From Sphingomonas sp. 37zxx (GTDB lineage: Bacteria; Pseudomonadota; Alphaproteobacteria; Sphingomonadales; Sphingomonadaceae), in assembly GCF_000786205.1 (NCBI RefSeq), contig NZ_JROH01000037.1:1-36700 (forward strand): DNA of 36,700 nucleotides, read 5' to 3'. Positions 1 to 7,200 of this stretch are shown piece after piece (the stretch's first letter is position 1; each line of letters begins with the position of its first letter). Both the position numbers and the translations under genes were made by a program. The notes under the pieces were generated by a model, which was not told the origin of the DNA, searched no databases, and saw only the letters and a list, made by a program, of their open reading frames with translations.

Positions 1-54
1 AGATCACCGGGTTGATGGAGGTGCTCAGGTTATTGCGGCCAGCGATGTCTAGAA

Positions 55-70
55 ACGCTGGTGACCCCTA
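55..70. repeat. Left 16-bp repeat (candidate att site)
   Basis: The sequence acgctggtgaccccta is identical to 25668-25683. Twelve of the bases are the complement of the tRNA-Glu 3' end including CCA. Homology stops at base 71 (g here, c in the tRNA copy). A truncated lytic transglycosylase frame ends inside this repeat, which marks it as a recombination junction. Confidence 0.6.
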
Positions 71-172
71 GGCGATGCACGCCATAATATTGTCGCACGG
101 GTCGAACGGATCCAGGCCGAGCGCATAGCGCCGGCGCAGGTCTTGCCAAGTTCCAGTCATCAGCTGCATCAC
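68..172 (-). pseudogene. Lytic transglycosylase C-terminal fragment
   Basis: On the minus strand this encodes about 34 codons containing MQLMTGTWQDLRRRY and DPFDPCDNIMA. These match the conserved SLT-domain stretch usually seen as MQLMPGTW, then DPFDP.DNI.AG, of soluble lytic transglycosylases. The frame is cut at a TAG inside the 16-bp repeat, exactly where the family normally continues with its AYL.....YG segment, and the catalytic Glu upstream is missing. The frame is open upstream to about 298, but that part is antisense to the GST remnant and does not resemble the family. It is probably debris from a cell-wall lytic enzyme, possibly of the VirB1/TrbN type carried by conjugative elements; that subtype is a guess. 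Confidence 0.55.
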
Positions 173-199
173 ACGCGGCCTCAAGCTCTCGGCTGAGCG

Positions 200-485
200 T
201 GCGGCCGCGGCGGAGATCGGCATCCGCTCCACTTTTGACGCGACCGACCGCCGCATCATGGACGGTCGGGCCCTTTTGGCGGGCGACCGCCTTACCATCA
301 GCGATATTGCGATGTGCGCAGCCTTTGCGCCACTCCTCCTGCTGCACAGCTATGGCGCGCTGATGCCGCCAGTTGAGGTGACGCCGCCACCGCTTCGCGC
401 GCTGATGCAGGAGTTGCGCGCCCGACCCACCGCCGGCTTTGTGCAACGCCTATTTGATAGCGGCTTTTCGGCGATTGAAAGCTAG
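200..485 (+). pseudogene. Glutathione S-transferase C-terminal remnant
   Basis: The frame contains LLAGDRLTISDIAMCAAF, the characteristic N-capping and alpha-6 segment of the GST C-terminal domain, followed by a YG...P..........L..RP tail and a natural stop. An ATG exists at 258, but GST-like sequence (RAAAAEIGIRSTFDATDRRI) continues upstream of it in the same frame, and no N-terminal thioredoxin-fold half is present. I read it as the 3' third of a broken GST gene, joined at about 170-200 to the transglycosylase fragment of opposite orientation. It is unlikely to be functional. Confidence 0.5.
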
Positions 486-741
486 GCCGCAGCGGCATCT
501 TGATCCTGCTGCGCAGAATCGGTCGGCGTTCCCATTTTCGCGTGGCGGACGGTGAGACTGTGATCGATGCCCTTCGCCCGGGGCTCGCAGGCGCAAGCCC
601 AACGAACTCCTGCTGTGCCGCTGGCCGATGAAGCAGGCGCGAGCCGGATAGGGCAGACATTGCGGTGCGCCCGGTATCGTCACCTTGCCGTCTGTTACAC
701 CTTCATGAAACCGTCGCACTTTGCCGCGATATGCCCGGTCG
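486..741. other. Intergenic region upstream of the sigma factor
   Basis: These 256 bases hold no convincing gene. An imperfect hairpin (gggctcgc 581-588 with gcaagccc 593-600, one mismatch) is present. The promoter of the sigma/FecR pair should lie here, but I cannot assign -35/-10 elements with confidence. Confidence 0.4.
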
Positions 742-1224
742 ATGTCTCTGCCGTTCCCCCACCTCGTCAAGCAGATGCGGCATGTGCTGCAGCGGCGCGG
801 CGTCGCGCCGCAGGATTGCGACGACATCATCCAGGACGCGTTCCATCGACTGGAGGTCTATCGCCGGGAACACTCGGTCGACCATGTCGCCGGCTTTCTG
901 ATCCGCACGGCCGTCAATCTTTCGATCGACGCGTCCCGGCGGGCGCGGCGCGTATCCTTCACGGACGAACCGGTGGAGGCGCACGTCATTGTTGATGAAA
1001 CGCCCCGACCTGATGAGGTTTATGCCGCCCGAAAGCGTCTAGATAGATTGAACGAAGGCTTTGCCGCGCTCGACCCGACGACGCGCCAGATGATCCGTGC
1101 ACAGCGCATGGATGGGTTGAGCGTTGCCGCGATCGCTGCGCAACATGGTGTTAGCGTCAGCGCGACCGAAAAGCGATTGGCCAAGGGATTGGTGTTTCTG
1201 GTGAACTGGATGGAGGGATGGTGA
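742..1224 (+). CDS. ECF sigma factor, FecI-like
   Basis: A 160-aa extracytoplasmic-function sigma factor that would direct RNA polymerase to a small regulon. Region 2 covers about residues 10-70 (DCDDIIQDAFHRLEVY, then FLIRTAVNLSIDASRR) and region 4 about residues 100-152, with the helix-turn-helix LSVAAIAAQHGVSVSATEKR. I chose ATG 742; the frame is also open from a TTG at 721. Neither has a clear Shine-Dalgarno sequence. The stop overlaps the FecR start, so the pair is translationally coupled. FecI/FecR pairs usually precede a TonB-dependent transducer; here the downstream operon encodes two-partner secretion, and the only STN signalling module of transducer type is at the end of the giant exoprotein. 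The regulon is inferred, not seen. Confidence 0.9.
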   Translation: MSLPFPHLVKQMRHVLQRRGVAPQDCDDIIQDAFHRLEVYRREHSVDHVAGFLIRTAVNLSIDASRRARRVSFTDEPVEAHVIVDETPRPDEVYAARKRLDRLNEGFAALDPTTRQMIRAQRMDGLSVAAIAAQHGVSVSATEKRLAKGLVFLVNWMEGW

Positions 1225-2195
1225 ACGCGGGGCGCCCTGACCGTGACGAGGGTCACGTCGGTGTCCAGACGGACGCCGCGCTGTGGGTCGTCCGGACGCG
1301 CGATGCGGCTCAGCCCGATCTGACGACGCTTGACTGCTGGCTCCAGGCCGACCCGACGCATGCTGATGCCTATATGGATGCCGCCGGGGTCTGGGACGAT
1401 CTTGGGCAGGTGCTGCCGGACTGGAAGCGCGACCCCGTTGCGCTGCCCGCTCCCGAACGCGCCGCAGCGCCACGGCGCATGCGTATAGCGATCGCTGCCT
1501 TTGCATCGTTTGCGGTGGCGTGTTTTCTGGCGGTGCAATGGCTGGTCAGCCCGACGCCCTATGCGACCGGCATCGGCGAGCAGCGCACGATTACCCTCGC
1601 CGATGGCACGCGGGCGACATTGAACACCGACTCGGTGATTCGCGTGTCGCGCTTTGGCAATGAGCGGCGGGTGACACTGGAGCGTGGCGAAGCCCAGTTC
1701 GACGTCACGCATGATCCACGCCGCCCGTTTCTGGTCAGCGCGTCCGACCGCACCGTGCGCGTGCTCGGCACCAGCTTTGTCGTGCGCCGCGATGCCGAGC
1801 GTGTCGATGTAACCCTGCTGTCGGGCAGCGTGGCGGTGGAGCGCGGCGGAGTCACCACCGTGCAGCTCCAGCCCGGTGAGCGATATCGGCTGCTGAGCGA
1901 TCAGCCCGCGCGCATCGACCGGCCGCGGATCGATATCGTCACGGCATGGCGGAGCGGAAAATTGCTACTGGACGATACCCCGCTCAGCGATGCGATCGCC
2001 GAAATGAACCGCTACAGCGGCCGTCCGATCATTTTGGGCGAACCCGCGTTGGGACAGCAGCGGTTGAGCGGCCTGTTCGACACGCGCGACACGAACGCCT
2101 TTGCGCACACCATCGCCGAAATCTACGACCTGCGCCTGCAGGAGCGGCGCGACGGATATTATCTGGTCCGGACCGGCAAGACCGCGGGTCGATAG
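1218..2195 (+). CDS. FecR-family anti-sigma factor / sigma regulator
   Basis: A 325-aa inner-membrane regulator. Residues about 17-62 form the cytoplasmic DUF4880 anti-sigma region (ALWVVR, WLQADPTHADAY). Residues 88-110 are a single transmembrane helix, about 115-205 the periplasmic FecR domain (ERGEAQFDVTHDPRRPF, VLGTSF), and about 247-318 an STN-like C-terminal subdomain (GKLLLDDTPLSDAIAEMNRY). In the known family, the periplasmic C-terminus receives a signal from the STN domain of an outer-membrane partner, and regulated proteolysis then frees the sigma factor. ATG 1218 overlaps the sigma stop by 7 bases; ggaggg at 1212-1217 abuts it, so GTG 1221 is an alternative start. Its plausible partner here is the STN domain at the end of the exoprotein gene near 21.5 kb. 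Confidence 0.92.
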   Translation: MVNAGRPDRDEGHVGVQTDAALWVVRTRDAAQPDLTTLDCWLQADPTHADAYMDAAGVWDDLGQVLPDWKRDPVALPAPERAAAPRRMRIAIAAFASFAVACFLAVQWLVSPTPYATGIGEQRTITLADGTRATLNTDSVIRVSRFGNERRVTLERGEAQFDVTHDPRRPFLVSASDRTVRVLGTSFVVRRDAERVDVTLLSGSVAVERGGVTTVQLQPGERYRLLSDQPARIDRPRIDIVTAWRSGKLLLDDTPLSDAIAEMNRYSGRPIILGEPALGQQRLSGLFDTRDTNAFAHTIAEIYDLRLQERRDGYYLVRTGKTAGR

Positions 2196-2353
2196 GTCCG
2201 GTCCGGCACATCGAAAAAAAGATGGGCGCGCCCGTGAGGTTTGCGCTGCGAGACTCGTCCTTGAATTTGGAGAGCGTCGGCGTCGGCATAGGTCGGGACC
2301 GATGAAGTTCGACGTAAAATAATGCTGGGTCGTAGAGCAATGCTCTTCGGCGC

Positions 2354-2369
2354 ACGTAAAGATTTACGT
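2354..2369. promoter_or_regulatory. Palindrome ACGTAAA-GA-TTTACGT
   Basis: Perfect 7-bp arms separated by two bases, 16 bp in all, in the AT-rich leader about 190 bp before the translocator start. It has the form of a dimeric-regulator operator. The protein that binds it is unknown. Confidence 0.5.
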
Positions 2370-2447
2370 ATAATGCCGTCGATTAAATAAAACCAAATGA
2401 ACTCATCAAGAAAATTTGATAGTATTTGAGATGGGCATCAAGATAAT

Positions 2448-2480
2448 GTCACTAAAGAGTCATTCAATGATCTTAGTGAC
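2448..2480. promoter_or_regulatory. Long inverted repeat before tpsB
   Basis: Perfect 8-bp arms gtcactaa (2448-2455) and ttagtgac (2473-2480) enclose 17 bases that themselves hold a small inverted repeat, tcatt-c-aatga (2460-2470). No T-run follows, so a simple terminator is unlikely. It could be an operator or an mRNA leader structure, 77 bases before the chosen ATG. Confidence 0.5.
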
Positions 2481-2556
2481 GCTCTAAATTAAAGTGAATG
2501 AAGGCAAGTTTTCGACTCAATCGAGCTTGTCTTTCACGAGGCGACGGGGAATCGAA

Positions 2557-4176
2557 ATGGCGGTAGTTGCGCGCGGCGCAGGGGCTTTGCTCCTGGGTTG
2601 CTGCATGGTGTGCAGTGCTTCTGCACAAGAGCGGGATGCCGAACCTGCGCCGACTTCCGTGGCGACGGGCAGCCAGGGGCTGGTCGACATTTTCAACTAC
2701 CGGATCGAGGGTAACAGCGTCTTGCCGCAGACTGAGGTCGAGCGCGCGGTGATGCCGTTTCTTGGTCCGCAGCGCCCGATCGCCGATGTCGAAGCTGCGC
2801 GTGCGGCGCTCGAAAAGGCCTATCGCGATGGCGGGTTCGAGACGGTCGGTGTCGAAATCCCCGAACAGGATGTGCGCGGCGGAACCGTTCGCCTGAACGT
2901 GACCGAGTTGAAGGTGGGGCGCCTACGCGTCACCAATGCCCGCCATTTTTCGCCGGATGACATTCGCGAAAAGCTCCCGTCGCTGGCGGAGGGCCGTGTG
3001 CCGAACTATCGAGAGGTTTCGCGGGAAATCGCGGCGGCGAACAAGTCGAGCGAGCGGCTGATCATGCCCAGCCTGCGGGCCGGCGATACGCCGGACACGG
3101 TCGATGTCGATCTTCAGGTCGAGGACCGCCACCCGCTGCACGGATCGCTGGAGATCAACGACCGCTTTCCCAGCCGGACCGAGCGGCTGCGCGTTTCGGC
3201 CGGCCTGCGCTACGCCAACATGTTTCAGCTCGGGCATACGCTGAGCCTCCAGGGGCAGCTCGCACCGACCGACCCGGGCCAGTCGTGGAGCGTTTCGGGA
3301 TCCTATGTCGCGCCGATCGCCGGCAGTGGCTTTTCGGTCCTGGGCTATGCCGTCAAATCGAACAGCGATGTCTCTGCGGTCAACGGCATCGGTGTTCTGG
3401 GGACCGGCGAGATCTATGGCGCGCGTGGCATCTACAGCTTTTCGACCGGCACCGGTGCGGCGACCGTCATTCATCAGCTCACCGCCGGAATCGACTATAA
3501 GATCTTCGAGGAAAGCCTTATCGTCGGAGCGGATGAGGCGCGCACGCCGATCGATTATTTCCCGGCGACGGTGCAATATTCCGCGGCCAAGCGCACCGAA
3601 CGCTATGATCTGGACGTCTCGCTCAGCGCCAATTTCGGTTTGCGCAGCCTGAGCGCCACCAATGAGGAATTCGGGCTCAAGCGTTTCAATGCGAGCGCGA
3701 GCTGGTTCGCGCTGCGGACGGATATGGGCTATTTGCACAAGCTGCGTGGTGACTGGCGGCTGGGTGTCCGCCTGTCCGGGCAGCTCGCCAGCGGCGCTTT
3801 GATTTCCAACGAACAATTTGCGGCCGGCGGGCTCGACAGCGTCCGCGGCTATTTCGAGAGCCAGGATCTGGGCGACGACGGCGCATCGTTCCAGCTGCAA
3901 GCGGAGTCGCCGCTGCTGCTGAACAAGCAGGGTCCGGTCGACGAACTGCGCCTGTTCGCGTTCACCGATGGCGCGGTGCTGCATCTTCGCGATCCGTTGA
4001 GCTCGCAGCAAGCGACGACCAGTCTGCTCAGCGTCGGAGCGGGTGCCAATCTGCGCCTGCTCGGCAACCTCAATTTGTCCAGCCTGCTCGCGGTCCCGCT
4101 GAAGCAGACCGACGGCGTTAAGACCGACATTGCCGACACAGTGCGCATTCAGGTGCGCGCTTGGGCCGAATTCTGA
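2557..4176 (+). CDS. TpsB / ShlB-FhaC-HecB family outer-membrane translocator
   Basis: A 539-aa two-partner-secretion pore that would export the downstream TpsA protein. A signal peptide (about residues 1-23, ending CSASA) leads to two POTRA domains (about 43-118, with YRIEGNSVLPQTEVE, and 119-195). A 16-strand-type barrel follows, with the L6 motif VRGY at residues 429-432 (preceded by GGLDS), and the chain ends in Phe (AWAEF). The family length is about 550-590 aa, so it is complete. The frame is open from a GTG at 2494, but ATG 2557 has a gggga Shine-Dalgarno 8 bases upstream and begins a proper signal peptide. It is the first gene of the operon, and the next starts 18 bases after its stop. 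Confidence 0.93.
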   Translation: MAVVARGAGALLLGCCMVCSASAQERDAEPAPTSVATGSQGLVDIFNYRIEGNSVLPQTEVERAVMPFLGPQRPIADVEAARAALEKAYRDGGFETVGVEIPEQDVRGGTVRLNVTELKVGRLRVTNARHFSPDDIREKLPSLAEGRVPNYREVSREIAAANKSSERLIMPSLRAGDTPDTVDVDLQVEDRHPLHGSLEINDRFPSRTERLRVSAGLRYANMFQLGHTLSLQGQLAPTDPGQSWSVSGSYVAPIAGSGFSVLGYAVKSNSDVSAVNGIGVLGTGEIYGARGIYSFSTGTGAATVIHQLTAGIDYKIFEESLIVGADEARTPIDYFPATVQYSAAKRTERYDLDVSLSANFGLRSLSATNEEFGLKRFNASASWFALRTDMGYLHKLRGDWRLGVRLSGQLASGALISNEQFAAGGLDSVRGYFESQDLGDDGASFQLQAESPLLLNKQGPVDELRLFAFTDGAVLHLRDPLSSQQATTSLLSVGAGANLRLLGNLNLSSLLAVPLKQTDGVKTDIADTVRIQVRAWAEF

Positions 4177-4194
4177 TCTTTTCAGGGGAGCAAC

Positions 4195-6018
4195 ATGTTG
4201 AAATTCCGGTTCATGGCGGCTGCATTGCTGCTTTCATCGTTCGTGCCGACCGCTGCCTCCGCACAGGATTGGTGGAATGCCGACTGGACTGAGCGACGCA
4301 AGGTCACTCTGGACGCTACGGGACTGCGTGGCGTCACCGAAGAAGTGAAGCGTGCGCCGGTCCTGGTGCGCCTGCACAGCGGCGTGCTGGACTTCAGCAA
4401 GGTGAAGCCCGATGGCAGCGACCTCCGCTTCCTGGGCGCCGACGGCAAGACGCCGCTGGCCTATCATATCGAACGCTTCGATCCGGCGGCGGAGATCGGC
4501 CTGATCTGGGTCGACGTGCCGACCGTCGCGCCCGGCGCGCGCCAGGATATCTGGCTCTATTACGGGTCGGAGGCGGCCAAGCCGGTCGCCAATGCCGGGG
4601 CGACCTATGACGGTGAGCAGGTGCTAGTCCAGCATCTGAGCGACAATGGCCCGCCGACCGATGCAACCGCCAACCGCAATCAGGTGACGGCATCGACTGC
4701 GCGGCCTACCGTCGAAGGACTGATCGGGGGCGGCGCGTCGCTGGTATCCGATAGCGCGATCCGCATCGCGCCGAGCCAATCGCTGACGGTGCCGGCTGGC
4801 GGCAACCTCACCTTCACCGGCTGGGTCAAGCCGGCCACGGCGGGAATGCCTGCGGACGCAGCGATTTTCACCAAGCTGGGCGCGGGCGGCGAAGCGGCGC
4901 CTGCGCGCGTCGTGCTCGGGCTACTCGGCGGGGTGCCGTATCTGCGCGTCGTCGGCGCGGACGGCACTGCCAGCGAGGCGGTCGCCGGTGCGCCGCTCGC
5001 GGGCGGTAGCTGGGCGCATCTCGCTGCCGTGGTCAGGGGCGACAACCTCACGCTCTATGTGAACGGCGTCGCGGTCGGGCAAGCGGCGAGCGCGCTGCCG
5101 GAACTCGCCGGCGAAGACGTAATCGGTGCAGCGGCGGGGCTGCCCGCGATGGTCGGCGATATCGATGAGCTTGGCCGTGCCAACGTCGCGCGATCGGCCT
5201 CGGCCATCGCCCTGCTCGCGCAATCGCAGAACCGGGGGTCGAATTTCGTCGGCGTCGCCGCAGAGGCGGAGGCCGAAGGTGCGGGCGGGCATAATTATCT
5301 GGGCGTCCTGGTCAGCGCGCTGACCCCGGACGCCTGGGCCGTCATCATCATCCTGGGGATCATGGCGCTGATTTCGTGGATCGTGATGGTGATGAAGGGC
5401 TTGCTGGTTGCGCGCACCGCCCGCGCCAACTCGAAATTCCTCACCAGCTATGGCTTTGCCAACCGCAGCCAGGGCACGCATAGCGGCCTGGTATCTGAGC
5501 AGCTCGGCAGCTCGCAGCCGGATGCCTCGCTCGGCCGCCTGTTCACCATCGGTCAGCAGGAATTGAAGGCGCGCCTGACCGAGAATGCGAACGTGCCGAA
5601 CCGCGATCCCCATGCGATCGCGCCGCAGTCGATCGCGGCGATCCGCTCGGCGCTCGACGCGGGGCAGGCGCGTGAGGAACAGCGGCTCAACCGCTTCATG
5701 GTGCTGCTGACCATCGCCATTTCCGGCGGGCCGTTCCTTGGCCTGCTGGGTACGGTGGTGGGCGTGATGATCACCTTTGCCGGCGTGGCGGCAGCGGGCG
5801 ATGTCAACATCAACGCGATCGCGCCCGGCATTGCCGCCGCATTGCTCGCGACGGTAGCCGGCCTCGCCGTCGCGATCCCGGCGCTGTTCGGATACAATTA
5901 TCTGCAAAGCCGGATCGAAGAAGTATCGACCGACAATCTGATTTTCGTCGACGAGCTCGAGAAGCGGATTGCCGAAACCTATCGCCCCGATGCGCGCTAC
6001 GCGCTCGCAGCCGAATAG
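4195..6018 (+). CDS. DUF2341-LamG-ExbB/TolQ fusion proton-channel protein
   Basis: A 607-aa protein whose C-terminal 220 residues are a MotA/TolQ/ExbB proton channel. Transmembrane helices lie at about 380-402, 501-532 (GPFLGLLGTVVGVM) and 541-567 (AIAPGIAAALLATVAGLAVA). Ordinary ExbB is about 240 aa. Here a signal peptide (1-23) is followed by a DUF2341 domain (about 25-135, starting WWNADWTERRKV) and a concanavalin/LamG-like domain (about 190-330, ending GDIDELGRANVARS), both placed in the periplasm. ExbB with ExbD converts proton-motive force into motion of a TonB-type protein, and those two partners follow directly. The periplasmic lectin-like head is the odd feature; it might bind glycan, peptidoglycan or the exoprotein, but no ligand can be read from the sequence. 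Start ATG 4195 has aggggag upstream. Confidence 0.92.
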   Translation: MLKFRFMAAALLLSSFVPTAASAQDWWNADWTERRKVTLDATGLRGVTEEVKRAPVLVRLHSGVLDFSKVKPDGSDLRFLGADGKTPLAYHIERFDPAAEIGLIWVDVPTVAPGARQDIWLYYGSEAAKPVANAGATYDGEQVLVQHLSDNGPPTDATANRNQVTASTARPTVEGLIGGGASLVSDSAIRIAPSQSLTVPAGGNLTFTGWVKPATAGMPADAAIFTKLGAGGEAAPARVVLGLLGGVPYLRVVGADGTASEAVAGAPLAGGSWAHLAAVVRGDNLTLYVNGVAVGQAASALPELAGEDVIGAAAGLPAMVGDIDELGRANVARSASAIALLAQSQNRGSNFVGVAAEAEAEGAGGHNYLGVLVSALTPDAWAVIIILGIMALISWIVMVMKGLLVARTARANSKFLTSYGFANRSQGTHSGLVSEQLGSSQPDASLGRLFTIGQQELKARLTENANVPNRDPHAIAPQSIAAIRSALDAGQAREEQRLNRFMVLLTIAISGGPFLGLLGTVVGVMITFAGVAAAGDVNINAIAPGIAAALLATVAGLAVAIPALFGYNYLQSRIEEVSTDNLIFVDELEKRIAETYRPDARYALAAE

Positions 6019-6027
6019 GGGGCGATC

Positions 6028-6438
6028 ATGCAGATGAAGAAAAAGGGCAAGAAGCTCTACGACGACATCAACATTACCCCGATGCTTGATCTTGCTTACG
6101 TGCTGCTGGTGATCTTCATCATCATGACCACGGCATCGGTTCAGGGGATCAAGGTCAACGTCCCCAAGGCGAGCTCATCGGTCAGTCTGGCCAAGCCGAC
6201 CACCAAGGCGATCACGGTCGACAGCGACGGACAGGTGTATCTCGACACCTATCCCGTCACGATCGACGAACTGGAGGCCCAACTGCGGTCGTTCAAGGCG
6301 GTGACCCCGGACTTTCCGGTAGTGATCAAGGGTGATCGCGTGTCGCAATTCGGGCGCATCACCGAGGTTCTGGACGCTTGCGGCCGTGTCGGCATCACCC
6401 AGCTCGGTATCGTCACCGAGCGCGTCAAGACGAGCTGA
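6028..6438 (+). CDS. exbD: ExbD/TolR biopolymer transport protein
   Basis: A 136-aa protein with one N-terminal transmembrane helix, about residues 19-38, carrying the essential in-membrane Asp at position 21 (ITPMLDLAYVLLVIFIIM). The periplasmic ExbD fold follows, with the typical ending VLDACGRVGITQLGIVTE. It forms the stator-type channel with the upstream ExbB and couples proton flow to the next gene product. Spacing is 9 bases after ExbB, and its stop overlaps the next start, so the three are co-translated. The length is normal for the family. Confidence 0.95.
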   Translation: MQMKKKGKKLYDDINITPMLDLAYVLLVIFIIMTTASVQGIKVNVPKASSSVSLAKPTTKAITVDSDGQVYLDTYPVTIDELEAQLRSFKAVTPDFPVVIKGDRVSQFGRITEVLDACGRVGITQLGIVTERVKTS

Positions 6439-7166
6439 TGATGGCCACCGCCCGTCCGCACCCGCTGGCGAAGGTCGGCGCTGCAATCACGCGGACCCGC
6501 CTGACCGGGCCGATCATCCTGCTCGTCCTGGCGGCGCTCCTGATCCTGGCGCTGGTGTCGCTCTGGCCTGCCGGGGACGGCCGGGTTCAACGCGAGCGGG
6601 TGGTTCAGGAAATCACCGTGCTCCAGCCCCCGCCGCCGCCGGTCCCGCCGGAACCGGAAGAGAAGATCATGGAGGAAGAGCCCGAGATCATCGAGCCGAC
6701 CGACGATCCCCGGATCAGCGAGGAACCGGTCGAGCAGCCGTCGGATACGCCAAGCGAAGCCCCGTCCGAGCAACCCAGCAGCGAAGCGGCCGGGCTCGAT
6801 CGCCCTGCCGATGCCGGCTCCGACAGCTTTCGCCTCGCTGCGGGCAAGGGCGGCGGCTTGTTCGGACGCGGCGGCGGTGGCGGCGGCGGCATCGGCTGGG
6901 GGCAATATGTCGAAGGGCATATCCAGCGCGCGCTGCAGCGTGACGCCCGCACGCGGGCGGCGCGGGGATCGGTTCGCGTGACGGTGAACATCGACCCGGG
7001 CGGCCGGTTCGTCGGGGCGGCCCTGCGCTCCAGCACCGGCGACGCCCAACTCGACTCCGCGATCCGCGCCGTCCTGTCCTCGCTGCCCCCACTCGGGCGC
7101 AGCCGACCGACCGGACAGGAGGGCACGACGCACGCCACCATCAACTTGAAACGCACCGACGGCTGA
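6438..7166 (+). CDS. TonB-like energy transducer
   Basis: A 242-aa protein with the TonB layout: short cytoplasmic N-terminus, transmembrane helix at about 24-43, a Pro/Glu-rich periplasmic spacer at about 60-110 (QPPPPPVPPEPEE), a Gly-rich hinge at about 136-162, and a C-terminal TonB-type domain at about 163-240 (SVRVTVNIDPGGRFVGAAL). ATG 6438 overlaps the ExbD stop and a second ATG follows at 6441; either may be used. With ExbB and ExbD it forms a complete private energy-transducing complex inside a two-partner-secretion operon. Its outer-membrane target is unknown, since the window encodes no TonB-dependent receptor. Candidates are the translocator, the porin or the exoprotein. Confidence 0.88.
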   Translation: MMATARPHPLAKVGAAITRTRLTGPIILLVLAALLILALVSLWPAGDGRVQRERVVQEITVLQPPPPPVPPEPEEKIMEEEPEIIEPTDDPRISEEPVEQPSDTPSEAPSEQPSSEAAGLDRPADAGSDSFRLAAGKGGGLFGRGGGGGGGIGWGQYVEGHIQRALQRDARTRAARGSVRVTVNIDPGGRFVGAALRSSTGDAQLDSAIRAVLSSLPPLGRSRPTGQEGTTHATINLKRTDG

Positions 7167-7200
7167 AGCCGCCGGGATTCATCAGGAACGGAAAAATCCC

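Larger units (their letters stand above)
2196..2556 (+). promoter_or_regulatory. AT-rich leader and likely control region of the TPS operon
   Basis: After the FecR stop the DNA becomes strikingly AT-rich from about 2305 to 2495, unlike all flanking sequence. It contains two inverted repeats (2354-2369 and 2448-2480, listed separately). No complete ORF is present. This is the obvious place for the promoter and operators of the operon starting with tpsB. I could not identify a specific ECF promoter motif. Confidence 0.6.

Noticed and set aside
691..717. tgttac / cgtcgc as ECF promoter boxes before the sigma factor
   Set aside because: The spacing (about 13 bases) is too short and the match too loose to call.
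2590..2610. Possible lipobox (LLGC) in the TpsB signal peptide
   Set aside because: The -2 residue is Leu, unlike a normal lipobox, and a good signal peptidase I site (ASA) follows; TpsB proteins are not lipoproteins.
2923..4011. A 362-codon minus-strand frame opposite the translocator
   Set aside because: The + strand encodes a clear POTRA/barrel protein with VRGY motif; the antisense product has no features.
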